Counted from the stretch's first letter, positions 22,966 to 35,048 are shown. The stretch: 64,000 nucleotides of DNA from Apostichopus japonicus (GCF_037975245.1 NC_092566.1:1242001-1306000); one strand, 5' to 3'. Numbers and translations are program-made. Notes: generated from the letters alone by a model not told the origin.

Positions 22966-23401
22966 GCTGTTATGCCACCTAAGTAGAAATCCCTTTCAGT
23001 TCCATCTGTAATTTTAAACTTCCGGATGACTTTAACTCCGATGACCTGGTTATTCTAATAACTTAACAGTATGATTACAGTTATAAAGGAAAGTAAGTAG
23101 ATTATCTCTGACTTGACTGTCGGTAGGGGGGCAGAATAGCAGCTTAGCCATGGTATAGTCTGCATCATGTCTACCAGTGTTCTCAATTGGATGAAATAAC
23201 ACAACTGTCGACATAGAAGTATTTATGTAGTTCTGTACTATATAAATGGTTTATGTCGGTCAAGGAAGGATCAATTCCAATACGAGAGAACTGGACGCAA
23301 GGAGTAGAAACACTTTGGCATAGTTCAACTGGACTATGAAATTGTCCATCTCTTTATCATTTAGAATTCATTTTCCAATTTTTCTGCACATTCCTTTTCA
23401 G

Positions 23402-23536
23402 ATTTTCTGGATGGTTTACCTGCCAATGTTGCAATTGTGTCTCGATTTAAGAAATGTCAAGAAACTCCACCACTATGCACTATGGGAAGTATATATGAAT
23501 AATTTAAAGGGTGGGCAGCTTTCCCACTTACATGCA
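23402..23536 (+). CDS. Candidate internal coding exon, unknown product
   Basis: An excellent acceptor (CTGCACATTCCTTTTCAG) and donor (GCA|GTAAGT) bound exactly 135 bp. Frame 1 is open for all 45 codons (starts IFWMVYLPMLQLCLDLRN), phase 0 to 0. A second frame starts FLDGLPANVAIVSRFKK but stops at 23500, so it would need an earlier donor such as GAA|GTATAT at 23489. The sequence does not settle which frame is used. No family is assigned. Confidence 0.3.
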
Positions 23537-23796
23537 GTAAGTTAGTGTATTTACTTTCCCTGCCACTATTGCCTCTCCCCATGCAGAGGCTGTTCGTACT
23601 TCCTCTGCAGGTAACCATGGAGACACCTTATATTATTGCTTTAATTGTTTGTAACACATTTTCCCCAATAAATTTGGCACATGACTCTCAAAGAGCACAT
23701 GACTAACAAATAAGGCAAACCTGTACATTTGCTTTCTTTGTTTTTGTTTCTTTTTTTGTCCATGCTAACTGCTGTTTATGCAAAATTATTGAAATG

Positions 23797-23802
23797 TTTA
23801 TT
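23797..23802 (-). terminator. Candidate poly(A) signal AATAAA, minus strand
   Basis: AATAAA on the minus strand, about 44 bases past the stop codon of the candidate terminal exon at 23846-23984. The spacing suits a short 3' UTR. Chance occurrence is possible in AT-rich DNA. Confidence 0.3.
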
Positions 23803-23845
23803 CAATCTCTATCATCGAGGTAGCAGTACCATGAATCGCTACCCA

Positions 23846-23984
23846 TTATAGAGGAAGAGTCATATAAATGTTATCACCCAGATGGGCCACTGTTGTCAGC
23901 ACTTCTGTGTAATCTTGATCCTGCTTCTTATAGGCTTCACTGTAAATTAAAATCTCCTGCAACGCACCATCGGTCTTCATATAC
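23846..23984 (-). CDS. Candidate 3'-terminal coding exon, minus strand
   Basis: After a possible acceptor (GTGATTATTCAG) the minus strand is open for 45 codons to a TAA. It begins YMKTDGALQEILIYSEAY and ends AHLGDNIYMTLPL. The composition is strikingly protein-like and an AATAAA lies 44 bases downstream. The acceptor has a poor pyrimidine tract. The segment just upstream (23985-24083) is also coding-like but in another frame, so the two may be one exon broken by a one-base shift. The phrase GALQEILIYS vaguely recalls a beta-sandwich strand of LamG-like domains; that is speculation. Product unknown. Confidence 0.35.
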
Positions 23985-24083
23985 CTGAATAATCACGGCA
24001 CCGATAAACACGTTCCAGGCATCAAACTTGCCGTCGTAACAGCGTCTGTTACATTCTTTCACATCAGTGCATATCAAAACCTG
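23985..24083 (-). pseudogene. Coding-like segment in a shifted frame, possible broken exon
   Basis: The minus strand from 24083 reads Q then VLICTDVKECNRRCYDGKFD and AWNVFIGAVIIQ, open and cysteine-containing, up to a donor-like CAG|GTATAT. The frame also stays open past the junction for about 15 codons. Joining it to the frame of 23846-23984 would need a one-base shift near 23985. It could be a separate exon, a frameshifted relic or an assembly error. CpG is somewhat enriched relative to the flanks. Confidence 0.3.
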
Positions 24084-24187
24084 CTGAGCTAACAATTTCT
24101 ACCCTGAAATTTCAACAAGAACCTGCTGCGGCGTAAACTTTCATTTCGCTTCCCCAGGTACTTTGTGGATGTCTCTGATTCGTTCCA

Positions 24188-24207
24188 CCCCCCCCCCCCG
24201 CCCCCCT
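24188..24207. repeat. Poly-C tract
   Basis: C-run interrupted by a single G. Simple sequence. Confidence 0.85.
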
Positions 24208-25573
24208 AGCTGAGCTAAAAGAGGGAGTAGAAAGGGATGCAATCTCATATATATGTTATTAAAAATAAATGCATAACAAGAAAAGAAAAAGCAAAGAAAC
24301 ATTTCAAATTGCAGAATAAAATGCTTCTTATTATTATACCTGTTCATCATGCAAAAATGGAGAAAATGCAACAAAACTGTACAGAATTATAATCTGTACT
24401 AAGCTGGTTTAGCAATATCCTTCATGTAGGGATAATAATGTCATACTCGGTTACCTCTAAAGTAAACAAGCCTCGATTTGGCATTTACTAGATGAAAATA
24501 AAATATTTCTCCAGGCTGTGATCTTCAGCAGATCTCTTTGGAGGATTGTAAAAACAAAAGCCTCCCATAAAATTTCCCATAAAGATTGACAAAATTATGA
24601 GGATTTGCTTGTTTGAAATCAATCATTTGAGGAAAATTGGAAAGGAAGTATTTTATTGATCGGGAGTCTGTGCCATGGGGGTGGGGATAGGGTGGTGAGG
24701 GAGGTGATAAAATCATAGAGGTAATGCAATCGATATAATTGGTAAATCTACCGGATCTTGGGAACTTAAACAAAACGATACTTTAGGCTCAAACTACAGA
24801 GCATTATAACTAATTACACAATTTACATTTAAAGTCTTCAAGACAGTGACATTATAGCCCCACAGTCATCAATTTTAAGTGTCAAGCCTATGATGACAAC
24901 ACATGATGCATACAACTTTGTCATGTTACTATAGATTTAGTTACCTTCTTTAACATAAATTGCCATTAAAACCTCTGCATCTGTCAAAATATATATTTTT
25001 TGTTGGCTCATCTCAACATCTGCAACTCAATTGTCTCGCCTCTGCTTGAGATGATTTGAATGAAATTGTTCCTCGATCCTCCAATCCGAATTCTCGAAAC
25101 GAGATTACCAATAAGGCAATTCAACCCCACAAGGACAAAAATGAAAATGTCCTTGGTAGAGTTTTTCATATCTCTCAAAGTTAAGAGAAGAAAGTTGTGG
25201 TGCTAAATATTAACAGGCCAGGCAATGTAAACAATACATGTCCTGTAAGTGCCGATGGACTAATGAATTTTTTCGAAAGTGACCTGGATATTATTTTACT
25301 TTTGGAAGAATAATCGTCAATTGCCATCCATTCAGCTGCCCAGGCGATAATCTTACTGATTGTATATTACTTTTAAAGGTCAAGTGATTCTTCATAAACA
25401 TGTATTGCATAAAGATATTATATAGACCATTATAAGACAGAGAAATGATTTGAAATGCTTATTGTGAGCTACTAGGCTGATGAATGGCTTGGTAGATATG
25501 GCTGGATTGGCTTGTAATGTTGGTACCAATTAAAAAGGCAGACTCTATCGATGCAAACTTGGTTTTGATATAA

Positions 25574-25575
<2 letters not shown>

Positions 25576-25626
<51 letters not shown>

Positions 25627-25640
25627 TGTGTATATATATA

Positions 25641-25702
<62 letters not shown>
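25576..25702. repeat. (TA)n microsatellite
   Basis: About 127 bp of TA dinucleotides with a few TG interruptions. The minus-strand IYIYIY frame is an artefact. Confidence 0.97.
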
Positions 25703-25705
<3 letters not shown>

Positions 25706-26095
25706 TGAAACGTGGACTAACAACAAACTAAAAGTTCCTAAGACCGTCCATTCCTTATCCTGAAATTAAAGTAATTGATTCCTTATAATCGAGAAGTAAA
25801 AATGGATGAACTTTACTATGGAATTAGGTCAATCTTCATTTAAAAAGATTACCTCTGCTGAAAGTCACTTTGTATTAACTGTAATAGATAAAGAAGTTTT
25901 AACCCCATGAACCAGGAAAGAATTAAACAAATAGCTTGACAACTGATAAAGGATCACTGAGGTGTATCATAATGTGTAGGTAAAAAACCCTTCTGGGTTA
26001 CAGCTTACTTGGTACAACTTCCTAATCGGTGCAAGTAAAAAGGACTCTTTAGGAATCATGGCAGGAGATATGTAAATTGAGGCAACTTTTGAATC

Positions 26096-26152
26096 TGTGG
26101 TGAGGGTAAGGGTCAGGGAAAGGGTCCGGGGGTCAGGAAGGGGAATTGGGGT
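26096..26152 (+). repeat. G-run cluster with quadruplex potential
   Basis: At least six runs of three or more G with short spacers on the plus strand (GGGTAAGGGTCAGGG and following). Compatible with a G-quadruplex; function unknown. Confidence 0.55.
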
Positions 26153-27220
26153 TTCAGTGAAAATGTCTAGATACAAATACTTTCAATCAGTTCCAATCTT
26201 GTTTTGAGAAATTCTCGATACTGGTTTACCTTACATATAAAAAAGAAAGATAAAAAAACCCAATTTGAATAAAAGAGCAATTATAAAGCCTTAAGGTTTG
26301 AGCTCTCTGGTTGTTACCATGGTAATATTAATCATGTTGGCATGAAGCCAAAGTACACCTCTTCAATAATATAGAGTTTAACCAGACACACGAAAGAAAA
26401 GATTTCGATTCCATTGTTACAATTAACAGCTGACATAAAACGAACTGATACCATGCATCTCCTGCAGCTTTTAACGAGATCAGACAATAATGGTCAACTG
26501 GTGTATACTCCTGACAGACCAGAGAGTTTGTTTATACACTATCTAATATAGGTTGTATAAACTCTTTAAGACACTAGGATTAAGTTGATAAGCACCATAA
26601 AATTGCTAAAACAAACCATGTATCCTGCACAGACAGATATGTTGACAGAGATTGTCTAATGGTCCAATAGGCTGGATAACAGGGGGTCAAGGGGGCACTT
26701 GCCCCCCCCCCTACTGTGGAATGGTCCTATTAGATCTGGGGCTGCGCATGACACATTTCCAATTCAATTTTTTTTACCAACATCGGGTGAAAAGCGGGGG
26801 AGGTTCAGAGTACAACTCAAATGTAATGCATACAGATCAATGCTTAAGTTTACTCCATGGACAGATGATCGTCTGATAACATCAGGGGATGATCTGATCT
26901 GGATCTACTATGAAAGCACCCTAAAAGTTTAGGAGCCAAGAAAAAACTCATAGGACCAGAAAATCACCCATGTAATTTTTTTGGCAGTTTTCCAGATAAA
27001 CAATTAACTTAGACTTACTTACTTAAACTTAGAGCAATAAAGCTTATTATTTCTGCCAACAGTTTGTTAATGTACTACCAAACAAGACATATATTTTCTA
27101 ATGTTCGTAATTGCATTATTAATGTGTGTTATATAATTCTGTTCTGATATGATTGGAATAACAAAACATGGACTTAGTAAAGGGACAGATTATTGTACTA
27201 TTTTGTTAATTCTTTTTTAG

Positions 27221-27268
27221 GCAAGCAAGAAACAAAACAGAAGAATTTATTCCACATTTTCATATCAG
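27221..27268 (+). CDS. Candidate 48-bp internal exon, frame uncertain
   Basis: A strong acceptor (GTTAATTCTTTTTTAG) and donor (ATATCAG|GTAAGG) bound exactly 48 bp. All three frames are open. Frame 1 (ASKKQNRRIYSTFSYQ) is phase-compatible with the candidate exon at 23402-23536. The splice signals are the main evidence, because open frames this short are uninformative. Confidence 0.25.
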
Positions 27269-27488
27269 GTAAGGAAAAATTGGAAAAAACCTGATTCTTT
27301 CTGATTTAAGTACTATGCAAAAAACAAAAAGATAAAAAAATGCAAAGAAAAGTGGCTTATGAAGTAAATTACGAGACAGTTTAGGGCAGGAGCTACTTTA
27401 AATCACTCAGGTGAACACTACACGATAAATCTGAAAAAGGCAAAATAAATCTGAAAAAATAAATTTGTTGTTTTTATTAACAAATTCC

Positions 27489-28143
27489 CAAGGGCGGCGG
27501 AAGCACTTTTAATCTGGGGGGGGGGGGGCACCGACATCAAAGGGCACTTTGCAGAAATTCGATTGGACTGATGCAGCCTTATATTTAGTACCCTTTATAA
27601 CTATAATTGTATTATCTTATTTGTGTATACACATCACTCCATCAATGCCCCCCCCCCCTCAAGGAAAATATGCATACTAGCACTGCAATATCCAATGTGC
27701 AAATTGGGAAACAAGGAACAAGTTTTCTTTTGAGACAAAATGAGGTGAAATCATGCTAATTGCTAATGTAGGAATGTTCCGAATTAGAGTTTTTTTCTTG
27801 TTAATATCTTAACAAATTTTTTCCATTCGAAATAGCTTTGAGTTTGACCCACAGAAATTCATTAAAAGTCAGGGGTGTAGCCAGGATTTGCAAAGTTGTA
27901 TGCATGACTATCTGAGCGGAGCGCCACCATCGGTTGGCGCGGAGCGTATACTAGAAAATTTTTGGTTTTACAAACCCTTCAGATGGCCGGAAACGACCCT
28001 TCCCGAGTGTTCATTCTGGTTCCCTGGCCTCTTGCTAACTTGAGACACCTCAATTTTTATGTAGAAAAAGGGCACATTTTTAACCTGGGGAAAAGTGGGG
28101 GGGGCACGTGCCCCCTGTGCCCCCCCCGGTTCCACCGCCCTTG
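27489..28143. mobile_element. hAT-like MITE, full copy of the nested family
   Basis: Ends CAAGGGCGGCGGAA and TTCCACCGCCCTTG, flanked by CAAATTCC (27481-27488) and CCAATTCC (28144-28151), a 7-of-8 target duplication. The body closely matches 16812-17379. It additionally contains a segment at about 27871-27965 starting CAGGGGTGTAGCCAGG, itself typical of a hAT terminus, and carrying the conserved hairpin module. Confidence 0.8.
27921..27940. repeat. Conserved hairpin module, copy 2
   Basis: GCGCCACCATCGGTTGGCGC: a 6-bp stem and 8-nt loop, also at 16325-16344 and 43853-43872. Confidence 0.8.
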
Positions 28144-28817
28144 CCAATTCCATATAGGCACAGAGTATGCCTATTGTATGCATGGTGGTATTACTACCAG
28201 ATGGCTGGCGATTGACATCTTTATTATCCTCTGTTTTGTTGATCAAGCTCCATCCAGTGGTCTGTTAATTACGTCCGTCCATCCGTACACTCTATTAACC
28301 TAAGTCACCAGTCTATTGGTCAGTCTCAGCCATTCAAAGGTAAGGCAAGATTAATAAACAGAGCTACTCCAGGGCTCATTAACTTTAAGTTTTGGATCAA
28401 TAAGCATGTTGTCACCGCTATGAATCATTTCAGATTTGATACCCGAGGGAGTTGACTAATTATTACTAGTAACTGGTGACTGCATCATCTGAACTGCACA
28501 TCAACCATTGACTGCTAAGATTGCTGACTAAAGCAATGATTATTACAAGACTCGGAACAAATCATGATTCATCAGAGATTTTTCACAATTACTCTGCCAG
28601 ATGGGTCCACTAAATTAATAAACATCTTCCATGACATCAAATTATAATTACTCCAATTCAGGAAAAATAGGACCTGTGCAAACAATGTAAATTATACTAA
28701 ACATGTGAACTTGTCATTAAATTCTAACTTGTTTGCTAACAGGACAGCAATTAATGAAAAAACGACAAGGTAATACAGTATGTTATGTACTATTCATGAG
28801 TGATAGCCTCATTTATA

Positions 28818-28890
28818 GGAGGGGAGGGGAAGGATGGGGCAGGGGAGGGGAAGAATTGGGCAGGGGAGGGGAAGAATGGGAAGGGAAGGA
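28818..28890 (+). repeat. G-rich 22-23-bp tandem repeat
   Basis: GGGGCAGGGGAGGGGAAGAA units are repeated about three times. Multiple G4 runs give quadruplex potential. Confidence 0.75.
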
Positions 28891-30500
28891 TCGGGGAAGT
28901 GAGCTTATGGAAAATGGGTACAAATTATGAAAGGTATGTCTTAACTGTTATGACATTACATATGTGACCACAATTGATCTTTTTAACATGTTACAAAGGA
29001 AAATTTTTGGTGATAACATTTACTTCCCACATTTAACCTTTATGGTGGCCTGGTTTAAAGGTGAATGGCTTAGACGATTGAAAATAAAAATCTGTTGTAA
29101 ATAAAGTTATTAACTTGGCAGAGATAATAACAACTTATTCTAAGTGTAGGTTGTGTGTTTGAAAAGCACTAAACAAGTTTGTTCTGCATTGTCTCTTTTG
29201 TTAAGACAGTGACACTGAATCAAATGACACCAGAGGTACCCATTGTGGTAAGGTTTCCCTAAATGATTACTTGTGTATGCAGCATTTGGAAAGAAGCTCC
29301 AATAGGTAACTCAATTTCAAAGAAAACCCATCATATAGTGATTTACTATAAAATTGTGTAATTGCCAGTTACCTGCATGGTAAAAGAACAAGTAACTTTA
29401 TAGTCGACTAACCCCCCAATGCAAGAATTTTTGTAACCGACTTTGTTTTTTTTCAAATTCGAAAGGTTTGTTTTCTTTGGAGTAAATAACGTACTACCAT
29501 CATGAACAGAGATGTACCCCATGAAATCTAGAAGAAAAAAACAACTGTATCTGTGCTGATGTAAGAAAAGTAATTTCACAATTTTAGAGTCAAAACAGTG
29601 TATATTCTGCACTTGAATAATTGACTGCTTACACAACGCTTACGTACAAAACTCTCGACGTAATGAAGCCCTACATATAGAAGAAGTTTGAATGCCCTCG
29701 AGCGCAATCATTAATCAATGTTTCACTCAAAGTTTTCTCATTTGGGCTAGTGAATTATTTACAGGTTACTGAATATATCATGACTGTATGCATTACCACC
29801 AGATGGAATGCAAATATGTAAATATTTTGAAACCTCATGGTGGCGTGTCGATGCTAGGTTTGGAAAGCAACATGCAATTTCTGGGATGTGGACTAACAAG
29901 TACAAAAAATGCATCATAATATTTACTGATATTTAATCATAAAATTTCATTTGCTCTCCAAACTCAGATTGGCAAATTGCACGAGGCCTCGATATATTTA
30001 CTTGTAAATACAATCCATCTAGTTTTACTGAGTGAGAATAATGACTGTCTGCTATATAATAATAGTTTACGATACAAAACAGTAACATTGTGAGCACAAC
30101 AGTCCTCATGGATTCTCTGTACTGTTAAAGTCTGTTGCGAAGATCTCTACGATAAATGTCAATTATATACCACAACTTCCTCACATATTTTGGGTTATTT
30201 TAATGTAAATTAACTTGTGATGATCTGTGAGATAGCTAAGTGTACAAACCATCACTGAGATTGTTACTTGTTAGTTAACATCAAAGTAAACTATGGTTGA
30301 TATGTTGCAATATGTGTCCTACCATACTCATGGATTCTTATAAGTCTGTGATGATCTTTGCAATACATGCTGTACTGTCCTTACAAAGTTGTTAGTCCAA
30401 ATGTATGTTGTAGCGGCCTTGGTTATACAATCTATATCTGTTGTTACTCGTTAATAGCTCATAGAAAATAATCCAGCTGTAATACCCTTTTATATCATAC

Positions 30501-31132
30501 TCTTAGTTATTTGTAAGTCTGTTAAGATCTCCCCAGTACATGTCATACCGTCCTTCTAAATTCTAAGTTATTTATAAGTCTGTTGCATTGGGCTCTCCAG
30601 AACATATCAAACCGTCCTACTAGATTCTTAGTTATTTTAAAGTCTGTTACAATGATCTCTCCAGTACATGTCATACCGTCCTTCTAGATTCTTAGTTATT
30701 TTAAAGTCTGTTACAATGATCTCTCCGGTACAAGTCATACCGTCCTTCTAGATTCTTAGTTATTTTAAAGTCTGTTACAATGATCTCTCCAGTACATGTC
30801 ATACCGTCCTTCTAGATTTTTAGTTATTTGTAAGTCTGTTATGATGGTCTCTCCAGTACATGTCATACCGTCCTTCTAGATTTTTAGTTATTTGTAAGTC
30901 TGTTATGATGGTCTCTCCAGTACATGTCATACCGTCCTTCTAGATTTTTAGTTATTTGTAAGTCTGTTACGATGGTCTCTCCAGAACATGTCATACCGTC
31001 CTTCTATATTCTTAGTTATTTTTAAGTCTGTTTTGATGGTCTCTCCAGAACATGTCATGCCGTCCTTCTATATTCTTAGTTCTTTAAAAGTCTGTTACAA
31101 TGGTCTCTCCAGAACATGTCATACTGTCCTTT
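30501..31132 (+). repeat. 64-bp minisatellite, about ten copies
   Basis: The unit of about 64 bp contains TTAGTTATTTTAAAGTCTGT and ACATGTCATACCGTCCTTCT. Central copies are nearly identical. Increasingly diverged copies extend upstream to about 30100. The short open frame across it is an artefact. Confidence 0.92.
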
Positions 31133-31687
31133 TGGGTTTTATAGTTCACTGTTTTAAATATAACTCTCATAGATTGTTGGTTTAATAGGGTATACTTCTT
31201 AATCACCCACAATTTCAACCCTTCTTGACCATTTAAACTATAATCTTTCCTATAAGGTAATATCCACAGCTTAGTTGGTCTCTACTGAAATAATATTTCA
31301 TCATCATCAGAGGTAAAAAGTGGTCAGGACAAACAAATTTGACCGACTTCAAAACATGAAAACCATTTACCGACGATGTTCCCACAGTTAAATTAATTAA
31401 CCGGACACTCTCATCAAACAGCTGTGTGGAAGACTGACGTGTTTCAACGATTTACAAACAAATCAATATTAACGAGCAGGTCCTGTAAGTTCCGATATAC
31501 GTAAATCTACCAAAACTGATGAAAATCAATAACTATAGTACAAATAAATTCACGACCTCCTGGGTCAGGGGAAAGTGCAAATCAAAGTTGGAGTGTTACT
31601 TGTTTCAAGGAAAGTTACAATCATCAGTTAAAGTGTTCAAATATTGTTTCAAACTGTTGTCATGTTGAGCATGTTGTCCTGGACCGC

Positions 31688-32053
31688 TTAAAGGCATTGA
31701 AGACTCGCCCCAAACCGCGTGCCGCGCTCTGAAAAAGTTAACTTTCCGTTGCTTGCAAGTGAAGTTTTCTGCTTGTCGCTACAAAATGCAGACAGTAATG
31801 AAACGTGATACCTTGTTATCTTAAGCTGGACCTGAGATGTCCATCACTGTATCGTTTGTACACTGTGCTGTGGGTATTGACCGCAGCTATATGTACTGAC
31901 TGTACACTAGTGTCTAATTACCGAAGGTAGCAAGCTGTGTGCGTATTTCGGGATCGATGGTGGTGTGTAACACTTCTATTACACCTCACTCGAAACTAGG
32001 TCACATTACCAGCATTAGAAAATTCTTTTTGTGCGAGTCTTCAGACTCTTTAA
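31688..32053. mobile_element. TTAA-flanked MITE-like element, copy 2
   Basis: Homologous along its length to 15090-15452. It starts TTAAAGGCATTGAAGACTCG and ends GCGAGTCTTCAGACTCTTTA. There is no transposase. The preserved TTAA at both ends supports its boundaries. Confidence 0.65.
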
Positions 32054-32228
32054 AGCAGCCAATCTATCTAACATGACTGTTACAAAGCCATCTTCACTAC
32101 TTGTACAAGGATATGCTAATAAGGCATTTTTGATGTATTCAAATGAGGGTCCATCTGCTATGCAGTGGTGGTTGATGCCCTATAATATAACCTATGGCTT
32201 TTTGCATTCATTAAATATGCTTCAAGTT

Positions 32229-32455
32229 GGCAGATCCCATTTCTAGTATGGGTAAATTTATTACTCAACTTAACTTCATTAAAAAATATATATTTAAAAA
32301 AAAACATATAATGTTTTAAGGTTTGTGCAAAATATAGGTGAATTTCTTGGTATTTTTGTTATTGTTGTACTTTTCAGGTCTGGAATCTCAGGATTCACAT
32401 CAAGACAGAGAGGTATACCACAATTATGGAAGATCCCATTCTAGTATGGGTAAAT
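32229..32455 (+). repeat. Two copies of a short palindromic word
   Basis: AGATCCCAT-TCTAGTATGGGTAAAT occurs at 32229-32256 and 32428-32455. Each copy is itself a weak hairpin (CCCAT/ATGGG). Confidence 0.6.
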
Positions 32456-34354
32456 AAATACAACACTAATCTTAACAAATATTGTTGTAGTTTAAAAGAC
32501 TATATATATGCATGAATACTTGGCTTGACTGTTAAGTAAAGGCAAAACTAAAATTTCCATAGTTGTGTTCAAATCAGTCTGAAATTTTTGGTATTGTTGT
32601 TGTTGTTATTGTTATAGATAGGGATTCCCACTAGATAAAGAAAGAGCAAAAGATCTCCATATCTGACTTACAGGCTAGTAAATGTGAACTTTCACAAATA
32701 AAGAGCAAGTAATTTCAATGCATTCAGCATTTGATGACTTTCAGTGATACAGTTTAGTTATAAACTTCACATGAAGATCAATTTACTTGAGTCTTTTATC
32801 AGTCTTCAAAAGAAGCGAAATAGGTTTTCATCCTTCACCCGTTAATCTTTATAAACTGTAATAAAATAAACTTCATTATCAGAACACAGAAAGCACATTA
32901 CAAATGACGAAATGAAGAAAAAATAAATATAATAATTTGAGAATATTCATATTAATGATGTATACTTTATTAACTTCTTAAAAAAATAGGCTGAATTAAA
33001 ATAAAAAACTTTTACCACCTTAAAAAAGTACAAATAATCTTAAAAATATAGAACAATTTAGATTCATGAAAGATAATTGGAACAAACTAAAATCCATGAT
33101 AATTTATTAACTCTAGTGTGAAAAAAAAGTTTGTTACAGACCTGCTGACATGTACCAGTATGATATATGATATGAATTAATCTCTATTATGAAATAATGG
33201 GCAGTACCCCTTCAATCAAAATCATTTCGAAAATATTTTTCTGATATCACTAAAACAATAACTGCATGTATTGCTATTAATTTCTTTTTGACCACTGCAG
33301 AAAACAATCAGGTTTTTTATTCACTAAGTTGAAAAATGTAATAGCAAGTAATCAGAATCATTCATTGGTGTGACTTGAGAAGGTACAATAATTACAAGGT
33401 AATCAGAATTTCATGTCTGTGTACCTCAATTGACCTTTGACCTCCACAGAAACCAATCATAGACTGTTGTTTCCATGACAACACACAGACAGATCTTTAC
33501 AAATCACTGACTTGATTTAAAACTGAAAGCAAACCAATTAAATCTTGTCCCACTCAATTATTTTCTGAACAGAATTGTTATGTGATTTGTTTGCATATTT
33601 AGTCCCTGTGCATATTAAGTCCCTGTGCATATTTAGTATAATACCCTGTGAATTAAAAGTCGGGCTATTTACAAAAGTTAAAGTAAGATAGAAGGATTTG
33701 ATCTCTCATTTGAGGAAGGATTGAGCGTAAAGAGGGCAATGTCTTATGTGCTTGATGGGAAGAGTGCAAGTATTTCAGTTCTTAAAAAGTGTGCCGGCCA
33801 TATATTTTACACATAGTTTTTATATTTTAGGTATAATTTATTTGTTAGGCAATGCTAAACGTCGAGGATATTAAAAATTATATTTTTTTTCAAATTATTA
33901 AAAACCATACAAAACTCATAAATTTACAATATTAGAATTATTTTTAACATTTGTTAAAGTGGATTGATCACAGAGGTGTCAGAGAGGGGTTAGAGAAGGA
34001 GCTGACTGGGCTATACCACTAACTGTTTAAAGATTGTTTACTTCACTAACACCCCCCTTCCCCCACCCATTTAAGGGATCACCAAGACTATACAAGTTGC
34101 AGTTCCTATTACTATAAACTTCAGAAATTATGAACTGTCACACTTTTATTAAGACATCTCCACATCAGCCCTCTCTTAGCCCCTAAGGTTTCACAAGTCT
34201 CTACATAAGCCGTCATGATAAAAATACCTGTTGCCATGTTCTTTGGCTAAATTTGTCTGTTTTCTCCCTCAAAACCCAGACATATAAAAACACTCTTCAT
34301 TTAGTTCTCTAAATTGCACACAGTGTAAAAAAATTAGGAAGAAAATTTCCATCC

Positions 34355-34640
34355 CCCAATCTGATTGGCTCATAAACATGTTGTTTTTCCAATGGCTTAA
34401 TTGCGATTGGCTGTGTCTAATTCATCTCAGTTGCTACACGCGGTAGTTTTTCCGTACGTTGTCGTTAATCTCGCCGCACGTCGTCGCCCCGTGCTAAAAA
34501 TACCGTCAACAAAGGTGTTCTTCGTCGGGAGAAGACAGAGCTTCTACATCCAGACAAGTCCAACCTGCCTCTCTCTCCTGTTGCAAAAGAGAAGAAGAAG
34601 AAAAAAGATGCTGAAGAACGGGAAGATGAATAAATGTGCC
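34355..34640. promoter_or_regulatory. CpG-dense patch with three CCAAT boxes, candidate promoter or exon
   Basis: CCAATCTGATTGG (34355), CCAATGG (34390) and GATTGG (34405) lie just upstream of a segment (34436-34530) with about fourteen CpGs, far above the surrounding sequence. CCAAT boxes are typical NF-Y sites in animal promoters. No clear TATA box is visible. The direction is uncertain because CCAAT elements occur in both orientations. Confidence 0.4.
34469..34633 (+). CDS. Open 54-codon coding-like frame ending in a natural-looking tail
   Basis: Following an in-frame TAA at 34466, this frame has no ATG but reads convincingly as protein. It includes KNTVNKGVLRREKTELLHPD and ends AKEKKKKKDAEEREDE before TAA. 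The TAA overlaps an AATAAA (34629-34634). Upstream of the 34466 stop the same frame continues from a CTCAG acceptor (34430) as ATRGSFSVRCR. If coding, either the stop is read through, or it is an error or inactivating change, or the true acceptor lies at CAAAG|GTG. It could also be a CpG-rich non-coding first exon. Family not recognised. Confidence 0.25.
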   Translation, partial: SRRTSSPRAKNTVNKGVLRREKTELLHPDKSNLPLSPVAKEKKKKKDAEEREDE

Positions 34641-35048
34641 CAATTTCCTGAGAGGGTCGGAATAATTAAATGATGTACTCCGAGCCAGTCCTGTTCTTTG
34701 GTCTAAGCAAATGTGTTAATTGCGATGACAGCATCGTACCGAGACAACGGTGTCGGGTAAATTGGCTCCCCCGGGAAGCTTGCAGCCGAGGTCTAATTAT
34801 GAAAATTGCAATATGAAAATTATTTCTGGGCCATCGAGACCACTGGATATTTCAGAAGCGGAGTTAAGATGGCGCTTAAGAGGTTCCATAGCACCCATTT
34901 TTTAGACAAACACAATAAATGTCAAGAAGTATGAAATATACAAATGTATAGCAATATGCCTCAATGCTGATGGTAATCTATCCCCGAGATGGAAAAAGAC
35001 AAGCCCTCTCTAAAAGGCTAATCAATCAATTATTGATCAGATGTCATC

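Noticed and set aside
24141-24374. Plus-strand acceptor CGCTTCCCCAG followed by YFVDVSDSFHPP
   Set aside because: The frame runs straight into a poly-C tract and no donor follows.
31420-31480. Possible exon ending TCCT|GTAAGT
   Set aside because: Two frames look equally protein-like and the acceptor is weak.
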